The translations under genes were made by a program, and so were the position numbers. 64,000 bases of DNA from an uncultured Bacteroidota bacterium (GTDB taxonomy: Bacteria > Bacteroidota > Bacteroidia > Chitinophagales > Chitinophagaceae). Where the stretch lies: NCBI GenBank assembly GCA_937928385.1, contig CALEZD010000079.1, forward strand, positions 38,783 through 102,782, written 5' to 3'. Every line of letters starts with the position of its first letter. Position 1 is the stretch's first letter. Under the pieces are notes generated by a model, which was given only the letters and a program-made list of their open reading frames with translations, was not told the DNA's origin and did not search any database. This document shows positions 17,426-25,412 of this stretch, piece after piece.

Positions 17426-17977
17426 ATGTCAGGCAGGTACAAAGTCAGGGAGAGTTTCAAGCCTCATTTCGTTACGAGTACAGTAGTGGGTTGGGCGGAC
17501 GCAATCAGCAGGCCGGAATACAAAGACATCATACTGGATAGCCTGCGTTATTGCCGTCAGCATAAAAACCTGTTGATACATGCCTGGGTAATTATGAATA
17601 ACCATATTCACCTGATAGTAAGTGCAGCCAATGATGCGGACCTACCGGATATTATCCGGGATTTTAAGAAATACACCAGCGGCAGGTTGATTGAAGCCAT
17701 TTCATCCAACACGACTGAAAGCAGGAAGAAATGGTTGCTGAATATGTTTTTGTTTGCAGGGAAAGGTAATCATGATAATGAGCGCTACCAGTTTTGGCAA
17801 AAAGATTATCATCCGATTGAATTGAGCAATGATACTTTATTCCAGCAGAGGTTGGACTATCTGCATGAAAACCCGGTGCGTGCGGGTATAGTGCGTGAGC
17901 CGCAACATTATTTGTATAGCAGCGCTATAGACTACTATGAACAGAAGCCGGGCTTACTTGCCCTGGATATGTTTTAG
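17426..17977 (+). mobile_element. REP-associated tyrosine transposase (RAYT, Y1/HUH family)
   Basis: A 183-aa single-domain Y1 transposase. The HUH motif is NHIHLIVS (about residue 55), and the candidate catalytic tyrosine is in DFKKYTSGRL (about residue 79). The C-terminal YLHENPVRAGIV block is the family's signature. RAYTs nick single-stranded DNA at REP hairpins. REP-like palindromes flank the gene on both sides in inverted orientation, as expected. The ATG at 17426 has no ribosome-binding site that is unusual. The gene appears intact and complete. Confidence 0.9.
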
Positions 17978-18003
17978 TGCTTTCATCTGCTTTTGGTACT
18001 CTG

Positions 18004-18121
18004 AATGCCGGTCAGAGACCGGGTAAACTAGCAGACACGGATGCCCGCCCGGATGAACCCCGCCAGAATGAACTTGTCGGGCTGGCGTTCGGACGGGCCC
18101 TGCTGAACATCCGCGCCAGTG
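18004..18121 (+). repeat. Right end of the RAYT element (inverted REP)
   Basis: AATGCCGGTCAGAGACCGGG (18004-18023) is the reverse complement of the left REP except for two central bases. GCGCCAGTG (18113-18121) is the reverse complement of the left CACTGGCGC. Between them is a GC-rich stretch with its own short inverted segments (GACTTG-free; CGGGCTGGCG, CGGACGGGC). Confidence 0.75.
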
Positions 18122-18368
18122 GGGAAACCATGACAATTAGATTAGCGACCAATTAAATTTTAGCCACACACTGTAATATCTATAATTTGTAAGGTGTACA
18201 TTTTCAATACCTGTAATTTTTATGAAAAAAGTAAACGAGAAAAACACCCCCCTTTTGTAAGGATAATGTTTTATAACATTGTTTACAAGTTTGAAGAACC
18301 GGTTCAACATTTGTATGCGTTAGCTGAAAAGCAGAAATAGAGTAGGCATTAACCATAAATTTTAAAAT
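18122..18368. other. AT-rich gap before the secreted-protein pair
   Basis: No gene of normal size. Two tiny frames occur: 18222-18260 (12 codons) and 18266-18340 (24 codons, MFYNIVYKFEEPVQHLYALA...). A 10-bp palindrome GAACCGGTTC lies around 18296. No exact TAnnTTTG element is seen, though TACATTTT near 18197 is one base off. Confidence 0.5.
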
Positions 18369-18725
18369 ATGAAAAAAATTATTATGGCAGCATCTTTGCT
18401 TGCCTTAATACTTAGCACCAATGTTACTTATGCTAAGGAAATACGATATCAATCCAAGACGTCATATACTAATAGGAATTTTGAAACTGTTGAGGCAACT
18501 GACGATAAACCACCAGGTGCCAGATGCCCGGATGTGCCAGGCACTTGCTCAATAACTGTTATTATCTACGATGACTTTACCGGCGATATTGAGATGGAAG
18601 CAATGGTTATACCATTTAATGACCCTAATCCAAATCCAACTCAAGAATCAACTGATGCTATCCTTAACGATATTTGTATGATCGTTGAAAGCAATGGTGT
18701 CATTTATAATGACTATCAACCTTAA
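18369..18725 (+). CDS. Small secreted protein of unknown function
   Basis: A 118-aa protein with a clear Sec signal peptide (MKKIIMAASLLALILS, cut likely after TYA). The mature part has three cysteines (PGARCPDVPGTC and DICMIV), many acidic residues and a Pro/Asn stretch NDPNPNPTQ. I do not recognise a family. The layout of a small secreted protein followed by a larger secreted one recalls NVEALA-type pairs in Bacteroidota, but the NVEALA motif itself is absent. A terminator-like hairpin follows at 18771. Confidence 0.7.
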   Translation: MKKIIMAASLLALILSTNVTYAKEIRYQSKTSYTNRNFETVEATDDKPPGARCPDVPGTCSITVIIYDDFTGDIEMEAMVIPFNDPNPNPTQESTDAILNDICMIVESNGVIYNDYQP

Positions 18726-18770
18726 TAAATACATCTATAATGTGCGTTAATGGCATATAGTTAAAATGAT

Positions 18771-18800
18771 CAGGCTGCCTTGATATTCTAAGGCAGCCTG
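18771..18800 (+). terminator. 11-bp stem-loop between the two secreted-protein genes
   Basis: CAGGCTGCCTT and AAGGCAGCCTG form a perfect 11-bp stem with an 8-nt loop, 45 nt after the stop of the 118-aa gene and 23 nt before the next start. It has no T-run after it, so it may be a weak terminator or an mRNA-processing or stability structure that sets expression of the two genes apart. Confidence 0.6.
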
Positions 18801-18822
18801 TATCGTTAATAGTTATAATAAA

Positions 18823-20256
18823 ATGAAAGTAGTTACATTATTTTTTGTCGCAATCCTAATTTTTACTAATCAAAGTCTGGCACAATGCTTCGTACTAAAA
18901 GCAAATATGCGTGATTGTGCATTATGCGTTGTGGGTATCTCTAGTTTCAATCCTGTAAAAACAGGGTTACCCGCTTTTGCGATTTTCAATGAATCAAACA
19001 GAGAAGATAGTGCTGATATTGAATATGCCGGTAAGTTTTCTGAACGCGGTATAAAACTTCTGTTCAACGATAACTGGAATGATAAATTAAATTGCGACAA
19101 CAGCTTGTCATGTGTTTTTGGGCTAAATAAAGAGGGTAAAGCAGTTTACAAATCATCACTAAAATCAATAGACTCTGCACAGCTTAGCACTTTCCTGTCA
19201 AACAATGCGGCAGAAAAAAGTGCACATAGTAAGCAGAGAGATTCGTTTTTATATACAAACAATGATTTTGGCACAATCAAGATCCTTAATGCCGTAGATA
19301 AGCAGTTGATAAATACCATAAGTTTCGCCGATTTCGACCTTCAATTGCTGGCCAACAAAATGCATGGGGTAGAAAAGCAAAGGTTTGAAAAATATGGTAC
19401 CATAATTAACAAAAGAACTAGTGCCCTCTTGGGGAAATTTCAGAACTTCAGAGTTGACAATATGGGGAACTTATACGTAAAGATATTATTTCATAATACC
19501 ATGGATAGCCTTACCGCTAATATTACAGATGAGCACGCTATTGCCCATTACGATGCCAGGGGTAATTACAAAGATGTTTACCTAATAGAAGTACCCGAAA
19601 CTGTTTCTTTTCATGACTATGATTTTTTACAGGCTAATGAAGATACGCTGTATGCGCTGACTTACGACCGTACTAAGCATAGAGAGCCTGAAAAGCCAAT
19701 GAGCGAAATCAATTTTATTGGCCGCTATGTGAAAAATAGCGGAAATTACCGGTTCTCCGGTTTTGTGCAGTTTAAAATGCCGTATATATATCAATTGAAA
19801 TTTGGGTATTCTTATTTAGGTTCCGGAATTTCCACATATCCATTATTTGTCTCTAAATTCTCTAATTCAGTTTATAACATAGAAACAAATAAATCGGTAT
19901 TGATTATTGATAGTGCACAATACATTGCAGGTATAGATACATCATCCTTTAACCCTGAAAAATCTATTGAAACACATGAAAAACTCGATGTACGTGGTAT
20001 AAAGCCAGTGTATGATAAGTCTGATTTATATGCTATGCCTTATTTATACGACGGCAGACTTTATATTAATTATTACACAGCCAACCTGGAAAAAAAACAT
20101 ACCTATCATTGGGGAGAGGCTACTATAGGGGGCAAACCAATTGTTTCTGCGGCTATAAAAGATGGACAGGATGTCTTTTCTGTAATTTATGCTGATAAAC
20201 ATAAAACATGGAAATCCGTCGCAATCCCGATGAGTCTTTTCTATCCCGGGACATAA
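18823..20256 (+). CDS. Secreted protein of unknown function, probably beta-propeller-like
   Basis: A 477-aa protein with a signal peptide (MKVVTLFFVAILIFTNQSLA). The early region has a CxxC (RDCALCVVG, about residues 31-39) and a second Cys pair (LNCDNSLSC, about 92-100). Residues from about 150 to the end alternate short hydrophobic strands with polar loops, as in 6-bladed propellers such as the BF3164/TolB-like proteins, though I cannot assign the family. It lies in the RAYT-bracketed island, so it may be mobile cargo. Function unknown. Confidence 0.65.
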   Translation: MKVVTLFFVAILIFTNQSLAQCFVLKANMRDCALCVVGISSFNPVKTGLPAFAIFNESNREDSADIEYAGKFSERGIKLLFNDNWNDKLNCDNSLSCVFGLNKEGKAVYKSSLKSIDSAQLSTFLSNNAAEKSAHSKQRDSFLYTNNDFGTIKILNAVDKQLINTISFADFDLQLLANKMHGVEKQRFEKYGTIINKRTSALLGKFQNFRVDNMGNLYVKILFHNTMDSLTANITDEHAIAHYDARGNYKDVYLIEVPETVSFHDYDFLQANEDTLYALTYDRTKHREPEKPMSEINFIGRYVKNSGNYRFSGFVQFKMPYIYQLKFGYSYLGSGISTYPLFVSKFSNSVYNIETNKSVLIIDSAQYIAGIDTSSFNPEKSIETHEKLDVRGIKPVYDKSDLYAMPYLYDGRLYINYYTANLEKKHTYHWGEATIGGKPIVSAAIKDGQDVFSVIYADKHKTWKSVAIPMSLFYPGT

Positions 20257-20267
20257 TAAGACCTTTT

Positions 20268-20311
20268 CTGGCGCCGGTCTTCCAATGGGTGACCTGTGTC
20301 AGATCAAGTCA
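20268..20311 (+). repeat. 44-bp direct copy of the RAYT left-end segment
   Basis: Matches 17319-17362 at 41 of 44 positions in the same orientation (CTGGCGCCGGTCTTCC at its start, GTGACCTGTGTCAGAT in the middle). It therefore brackets a 3-kb unit holding the RAYT gene and the two secreted-protein genes. Confidence 0.85.
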
Positions 20312-20340
20312 TCTGCACCGAAGCCCAGCCTCTTTCTCCC

Positions 20341-20493
20341 GTCACTACGAGGCACGAAGCAGTCTCGCCAAATGAGGAGTGGGTTCGGTGTTACGCGAGA
20401 TTATCTCGTTCATTATATCTTGTCATTTGCCTCAATGATTGCTTCGCAGTTGCTTCCGCCATAACGCAACGGGCGTTACTATGTCGCAATGAC
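20341..20493 (+). repeat. MITE-like imperfect inverted repeat
   Basis: Outer ends GTCACTACGA (20341-20350) and TCGCAATGAC (20484-20493) are inverse at 8 of 10 positions. Inner CGAAGCAGTCTC and GATTGCTTCG also pair, and a small palindrome CGAGATTATCTCG (20395-20407) is inside. This GTCATTGCGA..CGAAGCAATC type of sequence is a widespread non-coding repeat in bacteria. Just after it is CCCCGCCTTGACGGACGGGG, a hairpin related to the one near 16272. Confidence 0.65.
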
Positions 20494-20545
20494 CCCGCCT
20501 TGACGGACGGGGCAGGCAGCTAGTAGGAAATGCCTACTCTATATA

Positions 20546-21688
20546 TCAAGGCCTGTAGCTACTGGGGATATTCACCACACGGTCTTCCAGCCATTCTGAA
20601 TTACTCAAATCGCTGCACTGGCAGTGGCTGAACATGGGGAGTTTATTCATCAGCCGCCATATAGGGCGTGTCATTACGCCGCTGTTGTTGGTTGCTTCAA
20701 GGAAGGCGTTTCTTTCCTCAAGGTTATTCAATACTACACAGTTGAGCCAGTAGTTGGCAATGCTGCCGGGTTGCTCAGTAACAAACCCGATATCCGTATT
20801 TGAAAAGTATTGACGGTATGATTCTGCAAGGTTGCGTTTATTGGCCAATATATTTTCCAGTTGTTCCAGTTGCGCGCAGGCCAGTGCTGCATTCAGGTTA
20901 GGCATCCGGAAGTTGTAGCCTATTTCATCATGCACAAACTCCCAGGGGTGGGGCACCTTTGCGGTGGTAGATATATGTTTGGCGTGTTTGGCCAGCGCTT
21001 CATCATTAGTAACAATAGCTCCGCCACCGCCGCAGGTAACTGTTTTATTACCGTTAAAACTGAACGTGCCTAATTTACCGAAGGTGCCGGTATGTATGCC
21101 TTGGTAATAGCTACCCAGCGATTCTGCTGCATCTTCTACCAGTACTATATGCCAGCGTTCGCATATTGTCACCAGTTCATCAATACGGGCAGGAAAACCG
21201 AATGTATGCATGGGTATGCAGGCGGCTATTTTTCTGCCGGTTGTTTTGTTGTAAGCCGCACCGTCTTTTACTACCGCATGTTCCTGCAGAAATTGTTCCA
21301 GCGCATCGGGCGACATGCCCATGGTATCCCTGTCCACATCAATAAATACAGGTATAGCGTTGCTGTGTACTATAGCATTGGCAGTGGCCACAAAAGTGAG
21401 CGGCTGTGTTATTACTTCATCTCCGGCCTTTACGCCCGCTACCACCAGCGATAGTTGTAAAGCAACAGTGCCATTGGTAGTGGCTACCGCATATTTGGCG
21501 CCGGTTATTTCGGCCATCATTTCTTCAAAACGATTGACATAAGCCCCAACTGAAGACACAAAAGTGGAATCAATAGTATCTGCCAGGTACTTTTTTTCGT
21601 TACCGCCAAAGTATGGGGCATGCAACGGTACAAAGCCTTCAGGGGCATTGAATACCTCCCTGATGTATTGAATAACGGGACTAAACAT
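20546..21688 (-). CDS. legC: LegC-type PLP-dependent sugar aminotransferase
   Basis: A 380-aa DegT/DnrJ/EryC1/StrS aminotransferase. The PLP lysine is in FSFNGNKTVTCGGGGAIVT (about residue 192), with LVEDAAESLGSYYQG before it. The N-terminus (FVPLHAPYFGGNEKKYL) and the internal extra loop (QEHAVVKDGAAYNKTTGRKI) are typical of the LegC branch, which transfers an amino group to a 4-keto UDP-sugar on the way to legionaminic acid. It overlaps the SDR gene by 8 nt. Other legionaminate genes apart from the PtmE-like one are absent here. Confidence 0.88.
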   Translation of the reverse strand: MFSPVIQYIREVFNAPEGFVPLHAPYFGGNEKKYLADTIDSTFVSSVGAYVNRFEEMMAEITGAKYAVATTNGTVALQLSLVVAGVKAGDEVITQPLTFVATANAIVHSNAIPVFIDVDRDTMGMSPDALEQFLQEHAVVKDGAAYNKTTGRKIAACIPMHTFGFPARIDELVTICERWHIVLVEDAAESLGSYYQGIHTGTFGKLGTFSFNGNKTVTCGGGGAIVTNDEALAKHAKHISTTAKVPHPWEFVHDEIGYNFRMPNLNAALACAQLEQLENILANKRNLAESYRQYFSNTDIGFVTEQPGSIANYWLNCVVLNNLEERNAFLEATNNSGVMTRPIWRLMNKLPMFSHCQCSDLSNSEWLEDRVVNIPSSYRP

Positions 21689-22658
21689 TTTTATACTTGC
21701 TGTCGTCAGGGTTCAGAATAAAGCCGGCGTCCAGCACTTCCTTTATTTGCCTGATGCCATCAGGAACTGTGAACATCAGTTCAAAGCCCAGTTTTTCCTT
21801 GATTTTTGAAAAATTAACCCTGTAATCGCGTGGGTCTTCATTTTTAGATACATACTTCACTTTAGCACCGGGTATCTGTTTTATGATTTCATCCACTATC
21901 ATTTGCTTCTGATAGTTTTCTGCTGTATCACCTACATTAAATACATCAAAGGCTACCTTTTCTTCGGGCGACTCGATTACTTTTACTACCGAACGGGCCA
22001 GGTCGTACACATGGCAATACGGCCTCCAGAATTGCTCGCCAAATACCACCAGTTCCCTGCCCAGTGCCAGCTCTTTGGTAAACTCATTCACCGTCAGGTC
22101 GAACCTTGGCCGTAATGATAAACCGTATACCGTGGAGAAACGCAGGCAGGTAGGTTTGCAGGTGTTGGTTTTTGGTTGCGATAATAAATATTGTTCGGTG
22201 GCTACTTTTGTTTCAGCATACAAGGATACGGGTGCCAGTGCAGAATCTTCGTGTACAAAAGCTTCCGGGTCGTCCATCTTACCATAGTTGCTACAGGTAG
22301 AGGCGAATATGAATTTCTTCACGCCCTTTTCATTAGCTACATCGTACAGCAGTTTGCTACCTTCCAGATTGGTGCTTTTTGATAATTCAGGGTCCTGGGC
22401 ACATGCCGGGTCGCCCACTATGGCTGCCAGGTGCGCCACACAGTCCATGCCTGCTACCGCCTTTTCTACATCAGCCCTATTGCGGACATCCCCTTTTATA
22501 AATTCAAAATTCGGGTAGTTAAACATATCGATGATGGGTTCTCCTCCATACATCAAGCTGTCCATTACACGTACATGGTATCCCTTCTCTAATAACTGCC
22601 GGGTTAATACAGAACCTATATAACCTGCACCTCCGGTAACTAAAACTTTTTCAGACAT
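21681..22658 (-). CDS. NAD-dependent sugar epimerase/dehydratase (extended SDR)
   Basis: A 325-aa extended SDR with the NAD motif VTGGAGYIGSVLTRQL (residues 7-22), a catalytic-type YAETKVA (Y-x3-K, about residues 145-150) preceded by STCSNYG. It probably supplies or modifies the nucleotide sugar used by the LegC-type aminotransferase; the two genes overlap by 8 nt. Whether it acts as the 4,6-dehydratase of that path is not clear: typical dehydratases have TDEVYG, which is not present, so an epimerase or reductase role is also possible. Confidence 0.85.
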   Translation of the reverse strand: MSEKVLVTGGAGYIGSVLTRQLLEKGYHVRVMDSLMYGGEPIIDMFNYPNFEFIKGDVRNRADVEKAVAGMDCVAHLAAIVGDPACAQDPELSKSTNLEGSKLLYDVANEKGVKKFIFASTCSNYGKMDDPEAFVHEDSALAPVSLYAETKVATEQYLLSQPKTNTCKPTCLRFSTVYGLSLRPRFDLTVNEFTKELALGRELVVFGEQFWRPYCHVYDLARSVVKVIESPEEKVAFDVFNVGDTAENYQKQMIVDEIIKQIPGAKVKYVSKNEDPRDYRVNFSKIKEKLGFELMFTVPDGIRQIKEVLDAGFILNPDDSKYKNV

Positions 22659-22766
22659 AAATATTATTTCACGTGTTGATAAGCGCGTAAATATATATCA
22701 TAAAGTTTAGGCTTAGCCTATGGACTAAGGCTATTGACTATCAATAACTTCCGCTTAACGGTTAGA

Positions 22767-23543
22767 TTAAAATTGAATTAAAGGGTTCCTCAGGGGTTTG
22801 CTTTGCAACAGGGCCATTATATCCTCTTTCCGGGTGATGTTTTGCACCACTTCCGTATGCCTCAGGTTATGCATATCCGTTCCCACATAATCATACATCC
22901 CCATCGCAAACAGTTTTTCGGCCACCTGTTTCACCGGTTTGCCGTAATAACCCATGAGTGAATTGATATTCATTTGCAGATAACAGCCCCTGTTTTTCAA
23001 TTCTTCGTACTTGTCCAGGTCATGGTGATAGTACATATACCTTTCAGGATGCGCCATGATAGGTTGGTACCCTCTTGAGGTAAGCCTGAATATAATTTCA
23101 CCAAGTTGTATAGGCTCAAACATGAATGATATTTCCACCAGTACCTCGTTCTTCCATACGGTAAGCAGTTGTTCCGTATCCAGCAGTTGCAGGAAGTAAT
23201 CATCTATATAATATTCTGCCGCCGCGTGTATGGGCATATCTATGCCACGTTCGGTAAGCGCGCTTTTTACTTCGGCAAGTTGATTAAGTATGATTGCGGG
23301 TGTATTAGGGTAATTATCTACTTTGATATGCGGGGTGGTTACTATGCGTTTATACCCCAGTTGCTTCATCTGTGTGATTAGTTCTATGCTTTCTTCCATG
23401 GTCTGTGCACCATCGTCTATGCCGGGCAAAAAATGAGAGTGCATATCGGCTCCCAGGAAAGACATGTCGTGTACAAGCGGCTGTCCGTTATAAGCCACTT
23501 CAATTTTTTCCTTTTTTTTCGAGCCAAACAATCTTGAAAACAT
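22767..23543 (-). CDS. CpsB/YwqE-type tyrosine-protein phosphatase (PHP family)
   Basis: About 258 aa, start ATG at 23543 (MFSRLFGSKKK). Metal-binding motifs of the PHP fold are visible: GADMHSHFLPGIDDGAQ, then TPHI, MAHPERY and GTDMHN. Enzymes of this group dephosphorylate the tyrosine cluster of BY-kinases such as the Wzc-like protein encoded at 10.4-12.8 kb. It is divergent from the flippase gene, with a 123-nt gap. Confidence 0.9.
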   Translation of the reverse strand: MFSRLFGSKKKEKIEVAYNGQPLVHDMSFLGADMHSHFLPGIDDGAQTMEESIELITQMKQLGYKRIVTTPHIKVDNYPNTPAIILNQLAEVKSALTERGIDMPIHAAAEYYIDDYFLQLLDTEQLLTVWKNEVLVEISFMFEPIQLGEIIFRLTSRGYQPIMAHPERYMYYHHDLDKYEELKNRGCYLQMNINSLMGYYGKPVKQVAEKLFAMGMYDYVGTDMHNLRHTEVVQNITRKEDIMALLQSKPLRNPLIQF

Positions 23544-23632
23544 ATAAAGCAATGCAGTTTTTGCCGGTATAAAAGTACATTATAGCTATAACAAAAGCGA
23601 TGGGGCAGACCAGATTACCATAATCTTCACAA

Positions 23633-23660
23633 TTGTATATCTTACCATATATTACATTTG
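23633..23660 (+). promoter_or_regulatory. Promoter with TTG and TACATTTG directly before a start codon
   Basis: TTG (23633-23635), 17-nt spacer, TACATTTG (23653-23660). The ATG of the flippase begins only 6 nt later (23667), so the transcript could be leaderless or nearly so. Confidence 0.55.
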
Positions 23661-23666
23661 CACTTT

Positions 23667-25154
23667 ATGGGCATCGTATTTCGCCAGTCGGTAAAAACTA
23701 CTATTGTCACATTTACGGGGGCAGGCCTTGGCGCGATTATAGTGCTGGTAAGCCCTATGCTGATGGAAAAGGCAGAGGTTGGTTTCGTCAGCACTTTAAC
23801 TTACCTGGCCGCCACTGTTCAGCTATTGGTCATGATGGGTACTTCGGCCCTGGTGGCTGTTTACACACAGCGTTACGGGCATTTTGACGAGCGCCGCAAA
23901 GCCTTGCTTACCATCGGCATGTTGGTTACTGTTATCAGCAGCCTCATATTCAGTATCGCTTTCTTTGCGTTGAGGGTCCCCATTATAGGCTTGTACAATG
24001 CATCTGACCAGGCATTGATAAGCAAGTACTATCATTTTATTCCCTTTGTTGTACTCTTCATGGCATTGGGTAATATTATAGAGCATTACCTGGTAGCAAA
24101 TATGAAGGTAGCGCAGTCTGCTTTTGCCAAAGAGATCGTTCTCAGGTTGGTCAACTTATCGCTGCTGGGGCTTATTTATGCAGGGTATATCGGTTTCGGG
24201 CAATATATAGTCGGGAATGTATTCATGTATATGGTCCCCCTGCTGCTGTTCTTCATTTTTGCATCTAGGGTAAAAGGTTTTGGCTTTACACGAAACCTGA
24301 AGGTATTCAGCCTTGCAGAATATAAAGACATGCTGCATTTCTCCTGGTATCACCTGCTGGTAGGTTCTACACTTACCTTGCTGGGGTATATTGATACACT
24401 GATGATAGCTCCGCTGGATAATAACGGGCTGGAAGCAACTGCCATATATGCTATAGCTGTTTTTATCACATCTTTTATGTTCATGCCATACAGGTCAATG
24501 GCTACAGCTTCATCCCCTATACTCAACCAGGCATATATTGATAAGGATATGCACAAAGTGCGCGACCTGTTTGCCCGTGCCGGGGTCAATATTTTTATTG
24601 CCGGAACGGGCATGTTTGTGCTTATCGGGGTCAACCTGGATAACCTGGTTGCCGTGTTGCCACCGGGTTACGAACCTGTAAAGTATATCGTTTTAATACT
24701 TATGATCGGCAAGCTGGCTGATATGGCTACAGGCTTAAACAATGAACTTATCAGCATATCCCGGCACTATAAATTCAATTTCAGGCTGTCCGCTTTACTC
24801 TTGCTGATGGTTGTTGTACTCGATTGGGTATTCATACCTGTTTATGGTATTTATGGTGCTGCATGGGTGGCCAGTTGCACACTCGTTTTTTTTAATATAG
24901 TGAAGATGATTTTCCTGTATAATAAGCTGAAATTGAAGCCATTTACAGGCAAAACATGGTTGGTTCCTGTTGCCGGGCTATGCGCAGGACTGGCGGGGTA
25001 TTTCTGGCCTTACCTTATTAACCCCTATATAGATGCAGTAACCCGTACGTTTGTCGTAATGATTGCATACGTATCTGCATTGCTGTTGCTCAAACCGTCG
25101 GCGGACCTGAATAGCTACCTGGCCACGATAAGAAAGGACAAAAAACTGTTTTAA
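23667..25154 (+). CDS. Second Wzx-type polysaccharide flippase
   Basis: About 495 aa, with 12-14 hydrophobic segments of the MOP polysaccharide transporter superfamily. The start MGIVFRQSVKTTIVTFTGA matches the usual short cytoplasmic N-terminus (RQSVKTT), so ATG 23667 is chosen over the in-frame TTG three codons earlier. It differs from the flippase at 7-8.5 kb. It lies between the phosphatase gene (divergent) and the SprB-repeat adhesin gene. Confidence 0.88.
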   Translation: MGIVFRQSVKTTIVTFTGAGLGAIIVLVSPMLMEKAEVGFVSTLTYLAATVQLLVMMGTSALVAVYTQRYGHFDERRKALLTIGMLVTVISSLIFSIAFFALRVPIIGLYNASDQALISKYYHFIPFVVLFMALGNIIEHYLVANMKVAQSAFAKEIVLRLVNLSLLGLIYAGYIGFGQYIVGNVFMYMVPLLLFFIFASRVKGFGFTRNLKVFSLAEYKDMLHFSWYHLLVGSTLTLLGYIDTLMIAPLDNNGLEATAIYAIAVFITSFMFMPYRSMATASSPILNQAYIDKDMHKVRDLFARAGVNIFIAGTGMFVLIGVNLDNLVAVLPPGYEPVKYIVLILMIGKLADMATGLNNELISISRHYKFNFRLSALLLLMVVVLDWVFIPVYGIYGAAWVASCTLVFFNIVKMIFLYNKLKLKPFTGKTWLVPVAGLCAGLAGYFWPYLINPYIDAVTRTFVVMIAYVSALLLLKPSADLNSYLATIRKDKKLF

Positions 25155-25294
25155 TACGGTTTCAAACACCCGTTTTACCCGTCCGTCATATATATTTTGG
25201 CTCGAGGTATATTTTCAATAATTTGCATGTATTATCGTTATTAATGCTGAAAGCCTTACGGGCCAACATTCAGCGATATAAAAATTAATTAACG

Positions 25295-25333
25295 GTTGCA
25301 TAATTGTCACAGGATTGAAATTTATTATGCAAC
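25295..25333 (+). promoter_or_regulatory. 10-bp inverted repeat before the adhesin gene
   Basis: GTTGCATAAT (25295-25304) and ATTATGCAAC (25324-25333) are exact inverse copies 19 nt apart, 80 nt before the start of the giant adhesin gene. It could be an operator with two half-sites or a 5' UTR stem. Confidence 0.55.
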
Positions 25334-25412
25334 TGTAGTGAGGTAAATGGCAGACAGGGATACTTATTTTATATTTATAGACTGTTTGGCCGTATGATTT
25401 AAGAGGTAACAA

